A program made the translations under genes and the position numbers. Below, piece by piece: positions 35,345 to 43,780 of a stretch of 64,000 nt of DNA (positions are counted from its first letter, which is position 1; every line of letters starts with the position of its first letter). The stretch is from Pleomorphomonas diazotrophica (GTDB lineage: Bacteria > Pseudomonadota > Alphaproteobacteria > Rhizobiales > Pleomorphomonadaceae): positions 868,001-932,000 of the forward strand of contig NZ_PJNW01000002.1 in assembly GCF_002844595.1 (NCBI RefSeq), given 5' to 3'. Under the pieces are notes generated by a model. It was not told where the DNA came from, made no database searches, and saw only the letters and a list, made by a program, of their open reading frames with translations.

Positions 35345-35358
35345 TGTCATTCATGACA
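35345..35358. promoter_or_regulatory. Palindromic operator candidate between importer operon and ROK regulator
   Basis: TGTCAT-TC-ATGACA is a perfect inverted repeat in the 296-nt divergent region 35268-35563, about 80 nt upstream of the binding-protein start. AT-rich DNA with a looser repeat (AATT-N7-AATT) follows near 35382-35396. ROK repressors bind palindromes of this size near the -35/-10 elements of their sugar operons; the regulator encoded at 35564 is the obvious candidate. Confidence 0.5.
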
Positions 35359-35563
35359 TAATTACCGGCGGCTTCTTCGCCAATTTACGCCGAATTAGGT
35401 GATATGTGATTGAATTATCGGTAGCATGGGTCGAAAATTCGATTTTGAGACCCGCCAGGCCCCGATTATGTCATTGACGACGGAAAGGCGCCTCACTACC
35501 GTTTTGTCGTGGAGGACGTTAAGGCGTCGGCGACAGTATCCCTTAAGTTCGGCGGAGACAAAA

Positions 35564-36760
35564 TTGGCCAACATGCTCACCAGCGAACTCAAGGGGCTGC
35601 TTTACGGCCGCGAGCTGGATTCGCCGGTTGTGAAGGTGGTGAGGGCTCTGAGCGGCCATGGTGCAGTGAGCACGTCGCAGATCGCCCGCAACACCGGGCT
35701 CGCGCGATCGACCGTATCCACCATCCTAGCCGACCTCAAGCGGTCGAACCTCGTGATCGAGATGGAGGCCCGCAACCCCGGCCCGGGCCGCCCGGCTGTG
35801 GCCCATTCGCTCAATCCCGAAGCGGGAACCTGCGTCGGAGCGCTGCTCGACGTGGACGAGATCCGGGTCATCGTAGCGGACGTAGCGCACAACGTGGTTG
35901 CCGATCTGGCGATGCCGGTCGAGAGGGAGTACTCGCCTACCAAGGCAGCCCGCGTCGTCAAACATGCCGTCGATACGCTCTACAAGGAACATAGCCTTGC
36001 CCAGGCCAGCCTGATCGGCATTGGATTTGCCGTTTCGGCACCGCTGGCGCCCGACGGAAGGATCATGCGCTCCTCGGCTTTGCCGGGCTGGCAGGGGACG
36101 GATTTCCGGGAAGCCTTCGAGCCGGTGCTGCAGAAGCCGATCTTTGCCGACAGCGAGAGCAACTGTGCCGCCCTGGCCGAGATGATGTGGGGCGCCGCCA
36201 GCGGTTGCAGCGACTTCGTGCTGCTGAAGCTGAACCAAGCCGTCAGCGGAGCCGTCGTCGTCGACGGCAGGGCGCTGGTCGGCGCCTCCGGTTCAGCCGG
36301 CGAGATGGGGCATATCGTCATCGATCCGCACGGACCGCTCTGCCGGTGCGGCAACCGGGGTTGCCTTGAACTTTATTGTGGAGCCGGTTTCGTTTCCAAG
36401 ATGGCGGCTGACTGGCTTGGCCGTTCCATTCCCGTGACTGAGATCGTCACAAGGGCCGTGCAAGGCGAAACGGGTTTCCGCCGTCTCATTGGCGACGCTG
36501 GCGAAGCCGCCGGTCGAGGTCTCAGCATGGTCGGGGCGATGGTCAACCCGCCGCTCTTCATCATTTCCGGCACGCTGGCCGGTGCTGGTGAACTGCTGCT
36601 CGCTCCGCTACGCGCCAGCTACGAGAAGCATTCCTTCGTGAAACGCGAGGACGTGGACGAGGCACATTACCCGGTGTTCAGGGCCGGCAAGTTCCTCGAC
36701 AACGACAACTGCCTCGGCGCGGCCGGTCTTGTCCTCCGCCACAGCAGCCGGTTGAAATGA
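35564..36760 (+). CDS. ROK-family transcriptional regulator
   Basis: 398-residue NagC/Mlc/XylR-type regulator. A winged HTH lies at about residues 20-85 (GAVSTSQIARNTGLARSTVS, LADLKRSNLVIEME). The ROK domain follows, with the zinc motif CRCGNRGCLELYCG and a nucleotide-like GSAGEMGHIVIDPHGP block. I chose TTG 35564 because GGCGGAGA lies 6 nt upstream; ATG 35573 is only three codons later and is also plausible. It is divergent from the oligosaccharide importer-hydrolase operon and probably represses it until a sugar ligand binds. Confidence 0.9.
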   Translation: MANMLTSELKGLLYGRELDSPVVKVVRALSGHGAVSTSQIARNTGLARSTVSTILADLKRSNLVIEMEARNPGPGRPAVAHSLNPEAGTCVGALLDVDEIRVIVADVAHNVVADLAMPVEREYSPTKAARVVKHAVDTLYKEHSLAQASLIGIGFAVSAPLAPDGRIMRSSALPGWQGTDFREAFEPVLQKPIFADSESNCAALAEMMWGAASGCSDFVLLKLNQAVSGAVVVDGRALVGASGSAGEMGHIVIDPHGPLCRCGNRGCLELYCGAGFVSKMAADWLGRSIPVTEIVTRAVQGETGFRRLIGDAGEAAGRGLSMVGAMVNPPLFIISGTLAGAGELLLAPLRASYEKHSFVKREDVDEAHYPVFRAGKFLDNDNCLGAAGLVLRHSSRLK

Positions 36761-36824
36761 CCGAGTTGATGGGCACCCCCGCCCTTCGGAGGGATCGTTC
36801 AAGCCGGAGTGAGCTGGGGCGCTT

Positions 36825-38489
36825 TCAGGCGTTTCGCCCGACCCGCGACAGCACGATGACCGGCAGGATGCCGACGGCGACGATGGCCAGGGCGGCGATC
36901 GAGGCCTCCTCGTAGGTGCCGCGCGCCGCTTCGCCATAGAGGTGGGTGGCGAAGGTCTCGAAGTTGAGCGGGCGCAGCAGCAGGGTTGCCGGCAGTTCCT
37001 TGACGCAATCGACGAAGACCAGGAGCGCGCCGGCCGAGAGCGAGGCGCGCGTCAGCGGCAGGTGAACCGCACGCAAGGCGCCGCCGGCCGTATAGCCGAG
37101 CGTGCGGGCCGCATCGTCGAGGGACCGCGGCACCCGGGCAAGACCGGCGTCGGCGCTGCCGGCGGTGATGGCCAGGAAACGGACGGCGTAAGCGTAGATC
37201 AACGCTGCGCCCGACCCGATGAACCACAGGCCGGTGGAGACACCGAACCATTGTCTCGACGTTCCGTCGATGAAGCGATCGAGCGGCGCCACGACCAGCA
37301 GCACGCCGATGGCGACCACCGTGCCCGGCATGGCGTAGCCGATAGTCGACAGACGGTAGAGCAGGGCAGGCAGCCGCCCCGCTGACAGACGAAGGGCGAA
37401 AGCGGCGACGACGCCAGCGACAAGCGTCAACACGGTTGCTCCGCCGGCATAGAGGACGGTGTTCAGCGCCTCGCTGACGAGACGCGGCGACAGGCCGGCA
37501 AACTGCCAACGCTTGAAGGCCTCCAGAACGAGATAGCCGGCCGGTACCACGAAGCCGAGACACACCGGCACCGCGCCCAGCAGGAAGAGGCCGGTCCCCC
37601 GCAAGCCACGCGATCTCAGGGGCTCCATCGGCCGACTGCGTGCAGCCGTGGCATAGCCCTGCCGACGCCGCGCCCAGCGCTCGAACGAGACGAGCGCCAC
37701 GACAATGAGCAAAAGCAACAAGGCGATCTGGGTGGCGCCGGCGAGATCGTTCCTGGTGATCCAGGTGGTGTAGATCGACACCGTCAGCGTCCGCACGCCG
37801 AGGAACTCCGAAGCGCCGATGTCGTTGAGCGCTTCCATCAGCGCCAGGCTGACACCGACGGCGATGGCCGGACGGGCAAGCGGCAGTGCCACGCGGCGGA
37901 ACAGATGTCGTCGCGGGACCCCGAGAGTACGGGCGGCATCGCAGAGATTGGCCGACTGCGTGAGGAACATCGCCCGCGTCGTCAGATAGACGTAAGGGTA
38001 GAGCACCAAGGACAACAGAAAGATGCAGCCGATGAGCGAGCGGATGTCGGGCAGACGGAAATCACGCGGGCTGGAATAACCAAGGAACCAGCGTATCGCG
38101 CCTTGAAGCGCCCCTATCGGATGCAGGATGTCGAGATAGGCGTAGGCGACGATGTAGGTGGGTACGGCGAGCGGCAGCAATAGCGCCCATTCAAGCAGAC
38201 GACGGCCAGGAAAGTCGTGCGCTGTGACGAGCCAGGCGAGCGCCACACCCAGGCAGCCGGCGATCAGGCCGACGCCGGTGAGCAACACCAGCGTATCGGC
38301 CAGCGCCGACAAAAGAACCGTACCGGCTAGATGCGACCACAGGCCGGTCGAACCGCGCGCTGCCTCGGCGCCAAGCGAAAGTACCGGCAGCAGCGCGAGC
38401 ATGCTCGTCAGGCCGGCTGCCACGTGCCAGCCGGTCCACCTGCGGCGAGGAACCGCTTCCAACGTGAGTGTTTCGGCAAGAGAGGTCAT
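36825..38489 (-). CDS. Iron(III) ABC transporter permease (FbpB/SfuB/FutB family)
   Basis: 554-residue inner-membrane permease made of two fused six-helix halves, the normal layout of ferric iron importers. Each half carries an EAA-like loop: SANLCDAARTLGVPRRHLFRRVALPLARPA in the first and RSLDDAARTLGYTAGGALRA in the second, parted by the long loop at about residues 270-300. The C-terminal half ends FETFATHLYGEAARGTYEEASIAA. It starts 43 nt after the fbpA-like stop and forms an operon with it. The 3' end faces the ROK gene with 64 nt between them. Confidence 0.92.
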   Translation of the reverse strand: MTSLAETLTLEAVPRRRWTGWHVAAGLTSMLALLPVLSLGAEAARGSTGLWSHLAGTVLLSALADTLVLLTGVGLIAGCLGVALAWLVTAHDFPGRRLLEWALLLPLAVPTYIVAYAYLDILHPIGALQGAIRWFLGYSSPRDFRLPDIRSLIGCIFLLSLVLYPYVYLTTRAMFLTQSANLCDAARTLGVPRRHLFRRVALPLARPAIAVGVSLALMEALNDIGASEFLGVRTLTVSIYTTWITRNDLAGATQIALLLLLIVVALVSFERWARRRQGYATAARSRPMEPLRSRGLRGTGLFLLGAVPVCLGFVVPAGYLVLEAFKRWQFAGLSPRLVSEALNTVLYAGGATVLTLVAGVVAAFALRLSAGRLPALLYRLSTIGYAMPGTVVAIGVLLVVAPLDRFIDGTSRQWFGVSTGLWFIGSGAALIYAYAVRFLAITAGSADAGLARVPRSLDDAARTLGYTAGGALRAVHLPLTRASLSAGALLVFVDCVKELPATLLLRPLNFETFATHLYGEAARGTYEEASIAALAIVAVGILPVIVLSRVGRNA

Positions 38490-38532
38490 GGGGGAAGCAG
38501 GCGGGACGCGCGCGGGCGTCCCGCCCCATCGA

Positions 38533-39543
38533 TCAGCTGTCGAACCCGACCTTGTCGACGAGTTCGCTGGCTGTCTTGCGGTGCTTGACGATTTCGCTCA
38601 GCGGCGTCTTGTCGACCACCAGTTCACCAAAGGAAGCGATGATCGGGTCGGCGGCGATACCCGCCTTCACCGGGTATTCGAAATTGGCCTTGGCGTAGAT
38701 TTCCTGGGCTTCGTCGGAGACGAGATACTCCAGGAACTTGACCGCTTCGTCCTTGTTGGGGGCATGCTTGGCAATGGCCGCGCCAGAGATGTTCACCTGC
38801 GTGCCGCCATCGCGGAAGGTGGGCAGGATCACCTTGATCGCCTCGCCCCACGGAACCTGCTCTTCGCCGCCTGCACCCGACCGCATCAGCCCGACGTAAT
38901 AGGAGTTGGCGACGGCGACGTCGCAGATGCCGCCGAGGATGTCGCGGGCACCGTCGCGGTCACCGCCGGCCGCCTTGCGGGCGAGATTGGCCTTGAGGCC
39001 GGAGAGCCAGTTTTCGGTGGCCTCGGCGCCGTTGTGCACGATGTGGCTGGCGATGAGCGCCGTGTTGTAGGGGTGCTGGCCCGAGCGGATGCACACCTTG
39101 CCCTTCCATTTGGGATCGGCCAGGTCCTCGTAATGGAGGGCGTTGATATCGAGATCCTTCGCCGCGTAGACGACACGGGCGCGATAGGAGAGACCGAACC
39201 AGTGACCGTTCTCGTCGCGGAGCTGCGCGGGTACGGCGTCCTTCAGAACCGTGGAGTCGATCGGCTGCGTTACGCCCTTGTCAACGAGGTCGACCAGATT
39301 GCCCGCGTCGACGGCCATCAGAATATCGGCCGGCGAACTCTCGCCTTCGGTGGCGACGCGCTCGGCGAGACCGTCCTTCAGAAACACGGTGTTGACGGCA
39401 ACACCCGTTGACTTGCTGAAGCTGTCGATGAGCGGCTGGATCAGCCCCGGTTCGCGCGTCGTGTAGATGTTGACGTCGGCAGCGGCTTGACCGGCAGCGG
39501 CGAGGGTGGTGAGCGCCGTCAGGCCGAGGAGCATCTGTCGCAT
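38533..39543 (-). CDS. Iron(III) ABC transporter substrate-binding protein (FbpA family)
   Basis: 336-residue periplasmic ferric-binding protein. Signal peptide residues 1-22 (LTALTTLAAAGQAAA). The mature start DVNIYTTREPGLIQPLIDSF, then KDGLAERVATEGESSPADIL, and the paired-tyrosine region around AVANSYYVGLMRSG are typical of FutA/FbpA, which bind iron through tyrosines. ATG 39543 follows GGGAGAAC; the open frame upstream is not family-like. Expression is likely iron-regulated through the palindrome about 45-65 nt upstream. Confidence 0.93.
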   Translation of the reverse strand: MRQMLLGLTALTTLAAAGQAAADVNIYTTREPGLIQPLIDSFSKSTGVAVNTVFLKDGLAERVATEGESSPADILMAVDAGNLVDLVDKGVTQPIDSTVLKDAVPAQLRDENGHWFGLSYRARVVYAAKDLDINALHYEDLADPKWKGKVCIRSGQHPYNTALIASHIVHNGAEATENWLSGLKANLARKAAGGDRDGARDILGGICDVAVANSYYVGLMRSGAGGEEQVPWGEAIKVILPTFRDGGTQVNISGAAIAKHAPNKDEAVKFLEYLVSDEAQEIYAKANFEYPVKAGIAADPIIASFGELVVDKTPLSEIVKHRKTASELVDKVGFDS

Positions 39544-39586
39544 GTTTGGTTCTCCCAGTATCAGACAGCCGGGAGGCAATCATAGA

Positions 39587-39607
39587 TGCAATTGATAGTC
39601 AAATGCA
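39587..39607 (-). promoter_or_regulatory. Fur/Mur-like palindrome upstream of fbpA-like gene
   Basis: A 21-bp near-perfect palindrome of the form TGCAwTTGA-N3-TCAAwTGCA, with 17 of 21 positions symmetric. It sits 44-64 nt upstream of the ferric-binding-protein start. Placement and symmetry suggest an operator for an iron-responsive Fur-family regulator. Which regulator binds cannot be told from sequence alone. Confidence 0.55.
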
Positions 39608-39782
39608 TATCGAGGTTCCGTAATTTGGAATTATTCAAGAAAAGCGGCGAACTCCATTTGAATCTCGCGGAATAAAGCGAGAAATCAGCGGATTTCTGAG
39701 ATGATGGAAGCTTCGGATATATCGCCGATGGCGCAGCCTTGTGGGCGATGCATACCAAAAACCAGAGAAGCAAAAGCATATT

Positions 39783-39799
39783 ATTAGAATTATTCTTAT
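39783..39799. promoter_or_regulatory. ICE-like (Irr) box
   Basis: ATTAGAATTATTCTTAT matches 11 of 14 fixed positions of the Irr-binding iron control element, TTTAGAA-N3-TTCTAAA, and is itself nearly symmetric. It lies about 240 nt upstream of the fbpA-like start, in an AT-rich island. Irr represses or activates iron genes in Rhizobiales. This is a motif match, not proof. Confidence 0.45.
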
Positions 39800-39917
39800 T
39801 CCAAAGCTACCCGTGCCCGGCGTCCTCCTCCGGCCGCAGGGTCGCCGGAGAGGCGGTCTCGGGCGCGTCGCCTGCTTCCGCTGTGTCGCGAAGAGTTTCA
39901 TGCCGCAAGGCGATCTC

Positions 39918-40967
39918 TCAAACCTTGAAGATCATCGCCTGTTCGGGCCTCATCTGAACGGCCACGTGGCCCACATTCGCCGGCAGACGACTTATGGAGC
40001 GGATCTCCAACGGCACGTCGAGCCCCGGTATGGCGACCCACACCGCCTCCATCTCGCCTCGCATCTGCCGAGCCGTCACCTTAAAGGCGAGGCTCTCCCC
40101 TTCATGCCGGGGAGATACGTCGATGGCCGATGGGCGCACCAGAACGGCGACGCGGTCACCATCCGACAGACGCCCGGCTAGCGGCAGCACGCCAATGGCC
40201 GTCTCGATATGCCCGTTTGTGACGAGACCGGGCAGGTTGTTGCAGGCGGCGAAGAAGCTGGCGGCATATGTGCCGTTCGGCCGGTCGTAGAGGTCGTAGG
40301 CCGTGCCGGACTGCACGATTTCGCCGGATCGCATCAACACCACTTGGTCCCCCAGGGACAATGCCTCCTCGGGGTCGTGGCTGACGATGATCGCGGTGGT
40401 TCCCAACTCCCGGATCAGCGACACGGTGTCGCGCCGGACGCCCTCCCGGAGCGCACGGTCGAGATTGGAGAATGGCTCGTCCATCAGGATGAGGCGCGGG
40501 GAGGGTGCGAGCGCCCGCGCCAGCGCGACCCGCTGCTGCTCGCCGCCGGAAAGCTCATGCGGATAGCGGTGCGCGTGGCCACCCAGTCCGACGCCATCTA
40601 GCATCTCCCGTGCCCGCAGGATGGCGTCGCTTCTTGCCATACCCCGAAGACCGAACCGCACGTTTTCCTGAACAGTTAGATGTGGAAACAGGGCATAGTC
40701 CTGGAAAACAAAACCAATGCGCCGCTGCTCCGGCTCGACGAACCCCTTCGGACCGGCAACTTCCTGACCGTCGATCCGGATGATCCCTGCATCTGGCGCG
40801 TCGACCCCGGCTATGAGGCGCAGCAGGGATGATTTCCCACAGCCGGAGTGCCCGGCAAGGCAGAGAAGCGCACCTCGGTCGACGGCAAGGCTGACGTTCC
40901 GCACCGCAACCGTTTCGCCAAAGCGGCGGCTGAGCGAAGCGATCTCAAGTGCGGGCGTGGGCAACAC
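39918..40967 (-). CDS. Iron(III) ABC transporter ATP-binding protein (FbpC family)
   Basis: 349-residue ATPase with Walker A GHSGCGKSS, Q-loop VFQDYALFPHLTV, signature LSGGEQQRVALARALA, Walker B LILMDEPFSNLDRALRE and switch His in IIVSHDPEEALSLGD. A C-terminal TOBE-like region is present (about 240-349, LVRPSAIDVSPRH). GTG 40967 has GAGG just upstream. It is unusual that it precedes, rather than follows, its binding-protein and permease genes, with a 374-nt gap between; all three still lie on the same strand. Confidence 0.92.
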   Translation of the reverse strand: MLPTPALEIASLSRRFGETVAVRNVSLAVDRGALLCLAGHSGCGKSSLLRLIAGVDAPDAGIIRIDGQEVAGPKGFVEPEQRRIGFVFQDYALFPHLTVQENVRFGLRGMARSDAILRAREMLDGVGLGGHAHRYPHELSGGEQQRVALARALAPSPRLILMDEPFSNLDRALREGVRRDTVSLIRELGTTAIIVSHDPEEALSLGDQVVLMRSGEIVQSGTAYDLYDRPNGTYAASFFAACNNLPGLVTNGHIETAIGVLPLAGRLSDGDRVAVLVRPSAIDVSPRHEGESLAFKVTARQMRGEMEAVWVAIPGLDVPLEIRSISRLPANVGHVAVQMRPEQAMIFKV

Positions 40968-41059
40968 TCTACCTCGTAGCGATTGGCTTCTGCCAATACA
41001 TCCGAATTGCAGGAACGCATCAAGCCGAAAGCTCGCCTCGTCAGGCCACAGAGGGAGCC

Positions 41060-41590
41060 TCAGATTGGAGCGTAAGACAGCCGGATCACATCCTCGCCGA
41101 TCCTGTCATGAGCGATGAGACGAAGTGGCGGCCGAGCGCCTGCGAAGTATGGCTTGCCGCCGCCCAGCACGACGGGATGCAGGTAGATCTGGTACTCGTC
41201 GATCAAGCCGAGTTGGGTGAGGCTTTGGGCGAGGATCGTTCCCGCCACCTCGATCTCCCCGTCATGCTCGGCCTTCAGGCGGCGAACCGCATGGTCAAGA
41301 TCGCCTTCGACAAGCCTGGCGTTGGGGCCGACTGAGGTGAGAGTACGGGACACCACCCATTTCGGCTGGCGCCGCCAAGCTGACGCAAAGGCATGTTCAT
41401 CCGCATTCCACTCGGGATGGTCGTCATCCCAATAGCGCATGATCTCGTACATCTGACGGCCATAGAGGCTGCCTGTCAGACCCTCGGTCTCCTTGACGAA
41501 GTGCCGGAACAGCGTGGCATCCGGCTCGAACGCCATATGGTCGACATAGCCGTCCAGGGACTGGTTCATTCCGAATATGAGCTTGGCCAT
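41060..41590 (-). CDS. Dihydrofolate reductase-family (RibD C-terminal-like) protein
   Basis: 176-residue protein with the RibD-C/DHFR-like fold: start KLIFGMNQSLDGYVD, then GRQMYEIMRYWDDD, WVVSRTLTSVGPNARLVEGD, EIEVAGTILAQSLTQLGLID and YLHPVVLGGGKPYF. Such proteins, often called YyaP/YwjB-like, are NADPH-binding reductases without a settled role. ATG 41590 follows GGGGGAGGAAG; the frame remains open far upstream through the MFS gene but has no coding character there. It lies 113 nt after the convergently independent MFS gene on the same strand. Confidence 0.9.
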   Translation of the reverse strand: MAKLIFGMNQSLDGYVDHMAFEPDATLFRHFVKETEGLTGSLYGRQMYEIMRYWDDDHPEWNADEHAFASAWRRQPKWVVSRTLTSVGPNARLVEGDLDHAVRRLKAEHDGEIEVAGTILAQSLTQLGLIDEYQIYLHPVVLGGGKPYFAGARPPLRLIAHDRIGEDVIRLSYAPI

Positions 41591-41703
41591 TTCTTCCTCC
41601 CCCGGCAGAGCGCCAGTCCAATTGCAGGGCGCAACCGGTTCAAGGCTAACCCGACCGATTTCAAATTGCAATTGGTTAACCGGGCAGATTGGCATATCGA
41701 GCA

Positions 41704-42942
41704 TTACGTCCGGCGTCCGGTGGCGTTGCGATGTGCGGATACGATGCCGATCGCGGCGATCATCATTCCGCCGGCAAGAAGAAAGGTCAGCTGCATCCCC
41801 TCGGCGATGTCCGCCGGGGACGCCTCGGCGAAGTCCTCTGTCCCGACGCCGAATGCGAAAATGGCGCCCATGAGGGACGCGCCGGCAATCAAGCCGATAT
41901 TGCGTGACAGATTGAGCATGCCCGAAACCATACCGCGGCGGTCCCTCGGCACGTCGGCCAGCGCGACGGTGTTGTTGGCGGCCTGAAAGAGCTGGTAGCC
42001 CGGCGTCAGCACGGCGATGGACAACAGATAGCCGACGACGCCCATGCTTTCTGGCGCAAATGCCAGCATGACGGCGCCGGCGGTCAGCAGGGCGAGCCCA
42101 GTTGCGAGTACGCGCCGGCTTCCCCAGGAATCGACGAGCCGACCGGACGGAACGCCGCTGAAAATGGATATCGCCGGGCCGACCGCCATGACCAAGCCGA
42201 CATGGCTTGCCGCGAGGGCAAGACCGAGGCTGAGAAAGAACGGGCCAACCACAAGCGTCGTCATCATGACCGCGGCAACCAGCATGTTGACGAGAATGGT
42301 CGGCATGAGGGCTCGATCGATCAAGGCGCGAAGGTTGGTGGGTTCTGTTTCTGCTTTCCTCGGTTCGTTTGGCAGCGCCACAACCGCGAGGAGCGCGGCG
42401 ACAGCCCCCACCGGGACCTGTACCCAGAAGATGCCACGCCATCCCGTTACCGGGATCAGCAGGCCGCCGAGTGCGGGACCGAGTGCCGTTCCGAGAGCCG
42501 ACACCGTGCCAAGCACCCCCATGGCTCGCCCTATGCGCGCCTCGTCCGCCGTCTGGCGCATCAGTGCCATGGCGAGGGTCATGAGGAAGGCGGCCCCGAC
42601 GCCCTGCAGCAGTCGAGCGCCGACCAGCGGCCACAGACCGGGCGAGATCGCGCACAGCAGCGACGCAACAATGAAGATGACCAGGCCCACCACGAGCATC
42701 GGCTTCAGCCCAAAATGGTCGCCGAGGCGGCCGGCAATGATCACGGACACCGTCAGGGCCGCGAGATAGGCGACGACCACGGCTTGGACCTCTGCGAAGG
42801 GCGCCGAGAATGCCTCGGTAAGCGTCGGCAGCGCGATGTTGGCGATGCTGGTGCCGAGCGAGGCCAGCAGCATCGCCAGGGACAATGTCATGGTGATTGC
42901 CGTTGGCGTCCGTGTCGACGCTTGCGATTCCACCTGTTCCAT
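41704..42942 (-). CDS. MFS transporter (drug efflux-like)
   Basis: 412-residue major facilitator protein with about 12 helices. Motif A is seen in the loop after helix 2 (GRLGDHFGLKPM), and the helix-5 region carries a Pro/Gly-rich segment (GTVSALGTALGPALGGLLIP), the antiporter motif C of drug exporters. The C-terminal half has NNTVALADVPRDRRGMVSGM. ATG 42942 follows AAGAGGG. It is divergent from a MerR-type regulator whose operator sits in a 19-bp-type spacer promoter, so it is likely induced by a toxic ligand or redox stress. Confidence 0.9.
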   Translation of the reverse strand: MEQVESQASTRTPTAITMTLSLAMLLASLGTSIANIALPTLTEAFSAPFAEVQAVVVAYLAALTVSVIIAGRLGDHFGLKPMLVVGLVIFIVASLLCAISPGLWPLVGARLLQGVGAAFLMTLAMALMRQTADEARIGRAMGVLGTVSALGTALGPALGGLLIPVTGWRGIFWVQVPVGAVAALLAVVALPNEPRKAETEPTNLRALIDRALMPTILVNMLVAAVMMTTLVVGPFFLSLGLALAASHVGLVMAVGPAISIFSGVPSGRLVDSWGSRRVLATGLALLTAGAVMLAFAPESMGVVGYLLSIAVLTPGYQLFQAANNTVALADVPRDRRGMVSGMLNLSRNIGLIAGASLMGAIFAFGVGTEDFAEASPADIAEGMQLTFLLAGGMMIAAIGIVSAHRNATGRRT

Positions 42943-42987
42943 TCTCTTGCCCTCTTGCCGGAAATTCGGTTTGAAGGCAGGCTGCCA

Positions 42988-43005
42988 CTTCAAGCCAACT
43001 TGAGG
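42988..43005. promoter_or_regulatory. SoxR/MerR-type operator within the MFS promoter
   Basis: CTTCAAG-CCAA-CTTGAGG is an 18-bp inverted repeat with one mismatch, nearly the same as the SoxR box core as I recall it. Read on the minus strand it lies within TTGACC-N19-type spacing, the elongated spacer that MerR-family activators remodel. It ends 6 bp before the ATG of the MerR gene, so binding should also block that gene (autorepression). Confidence 0.65.
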
Positions 43006-43011
43006 TCAAGC

Positions 43012-43437
43012 ATGAAATTTCTGGATATCGGGGAGGTCGCGGCACTAAGCGGAACAAAGCCTTCGGCGCTGCGCTATTACGAGGAGGCAGGGCTGATTGC
43101 CTCGGTCTCACGGCACGGTTTGCGCAGGCAGTTCCCGCCCGAGGTTCTGTTGCAGCTCAAGCTGATTGCGATGGGAAAATCAGCGGGGTTCACGCTGGAG
43201 GAGATCGCCGGCATGTTCGGCGACAATGGCGCTCCGGATCTGCCGCGCGACATACTCCGCGAGAAGGCGAACCAGATCGACCGCCAGATCCACGAGCTGA
43301 CCGCGCTCCGCGACACGCTTCGCCATGTCGCCGACTGCCCGGCGCCCTCACATATGGAGTGCCCGACATTCCGGCGACTTGTCGATCTGGCTGGCAAACG
43401 CGGCGGAAAGCACAAGAGCTCAGCAACGCGAAAGTGA
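43012..43437 (+). CDS. MerR-family transcriptional regulator
   Basis: 141-residue regulator. The winged HTH (residues 1-70) begins FLDIGEVAALSGTKPSALRY and continues YEEAGLIASVSRHGLRRQF. A dimerisation helix follows (about 75-115, REKANQIDRQIHELTALRDTL). The C-terminal segment ADCPAPSHMECPTF has two cysteines but lacks the four-Cys CxxCxC-N5-C cluster of SoxR. It is therefore a SoxR-like-operator MerR of another subgroup. It is divergent from the MFS exporter and probably activates it. The ligand is unknown. Confidence 0.9.
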   Translation: MKFLDIGEVAALSGTKPSALRYYEEAGLIASVSRHGLRRQFPPEVLLQLKLIAMGKSAGFTLEEIAGMFGDNGAPDLPRDILREKANQIDRQIHELTALRDTLRHVADCPAPSHMECPTFRRLVDLAGKRGGKHKSSATRK

Positions 43438-43508
43438 TGCCGTCCGGCGGCGATACCCAGTCGGCAATACAGCGCAATCCATTGATCTTGCTTGCGATTT
43501 CTTGAGAA

Positions 43509-43602
43509 TGGCGGAGCCGGAGGGATTCGAACCCTCGGTACGGGTTTAAGCCCGTACGCCGGTTTAGCAAACCAGTGCCTTCAGCCTCTCGGCCACAGCT
43601 CC
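43509..43602 (-). tRNA. tRNA-Ser(GCT)
   Basis: 94-nt class II tRNA with encoded CCA. The 7-bp acceptor stem GGAGCTG / CGGCTCC, discriminator G, anticodon loop TTGCTAA (anticodon GCT, reading AGC/AGU), a long variable arm (TACGGGCTTAAACCCGTA) and T-loop GGTTCGAATCC all fold. No integrated element or repeated 3' end is seen next to it. Confidence 0.95.
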
Positions 43603-43780
43603 GTTGCGAAGTTGTCTAGAGATTCTGCGGCAGTCGGTCAAGCCCTGGCGGCGTCGGTTCCGCCGATGACGTGGGGCGAGACGAACCTGATCGAGCCGAC
43701 CTCGCACCGGAACATCTGGAAATGGCAAGCGGCGGAAAACGCAAGCTTTTCCGCCGCAGGCAAAAGGAACGCAGATCAGG

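Larger units (their letters stand above)
39544..39917. promoter_or_regulatory. Intergenic region between fbpC-like and fbpA-like genes
   Basis: 374 nt with no credible gene. It is strikingly AT-rich in two places (39580-39640 and 39765-39805), each carrying an iron-regulator-like palindrome, listed separately. This supports an independent iron-controlled promoter for the binding-protein and permease genes, separate from that of the ATPase gene upstream. Confidence 0.55.

Noticed and set aside
36761-36824. Terminator between the ROK gene and the convergent iron permease gene
   Set aside because: Only a very short CCC-TTCGGA-GGG stem is present without a T-run, too weak to call.
39635-39901. 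88-codon open frame in the fbpC-fbpA gap (minus strand)
   Set aside because: No ribosome site, Arg-rich, overlaps AT-rich regulatory DNA with iron-type boxes; composition unlike neighbouring genes.
41060-43111. A single 683-codon protein spanning the DHFR-like and MFS genes
   Set aside because: The first 500 codons are out of frame with the MFS gene and Arg-rich. Only the last 176, from ATG 41590 with a good ribosome site, match a family.
43012-43437. Calling the MerR regulator SoxR
   Set aside because: The operator is SoxR-like, but the C-terminus lacks the four-cysteine Fe-S cluster; only CPAPSHMECP is present.
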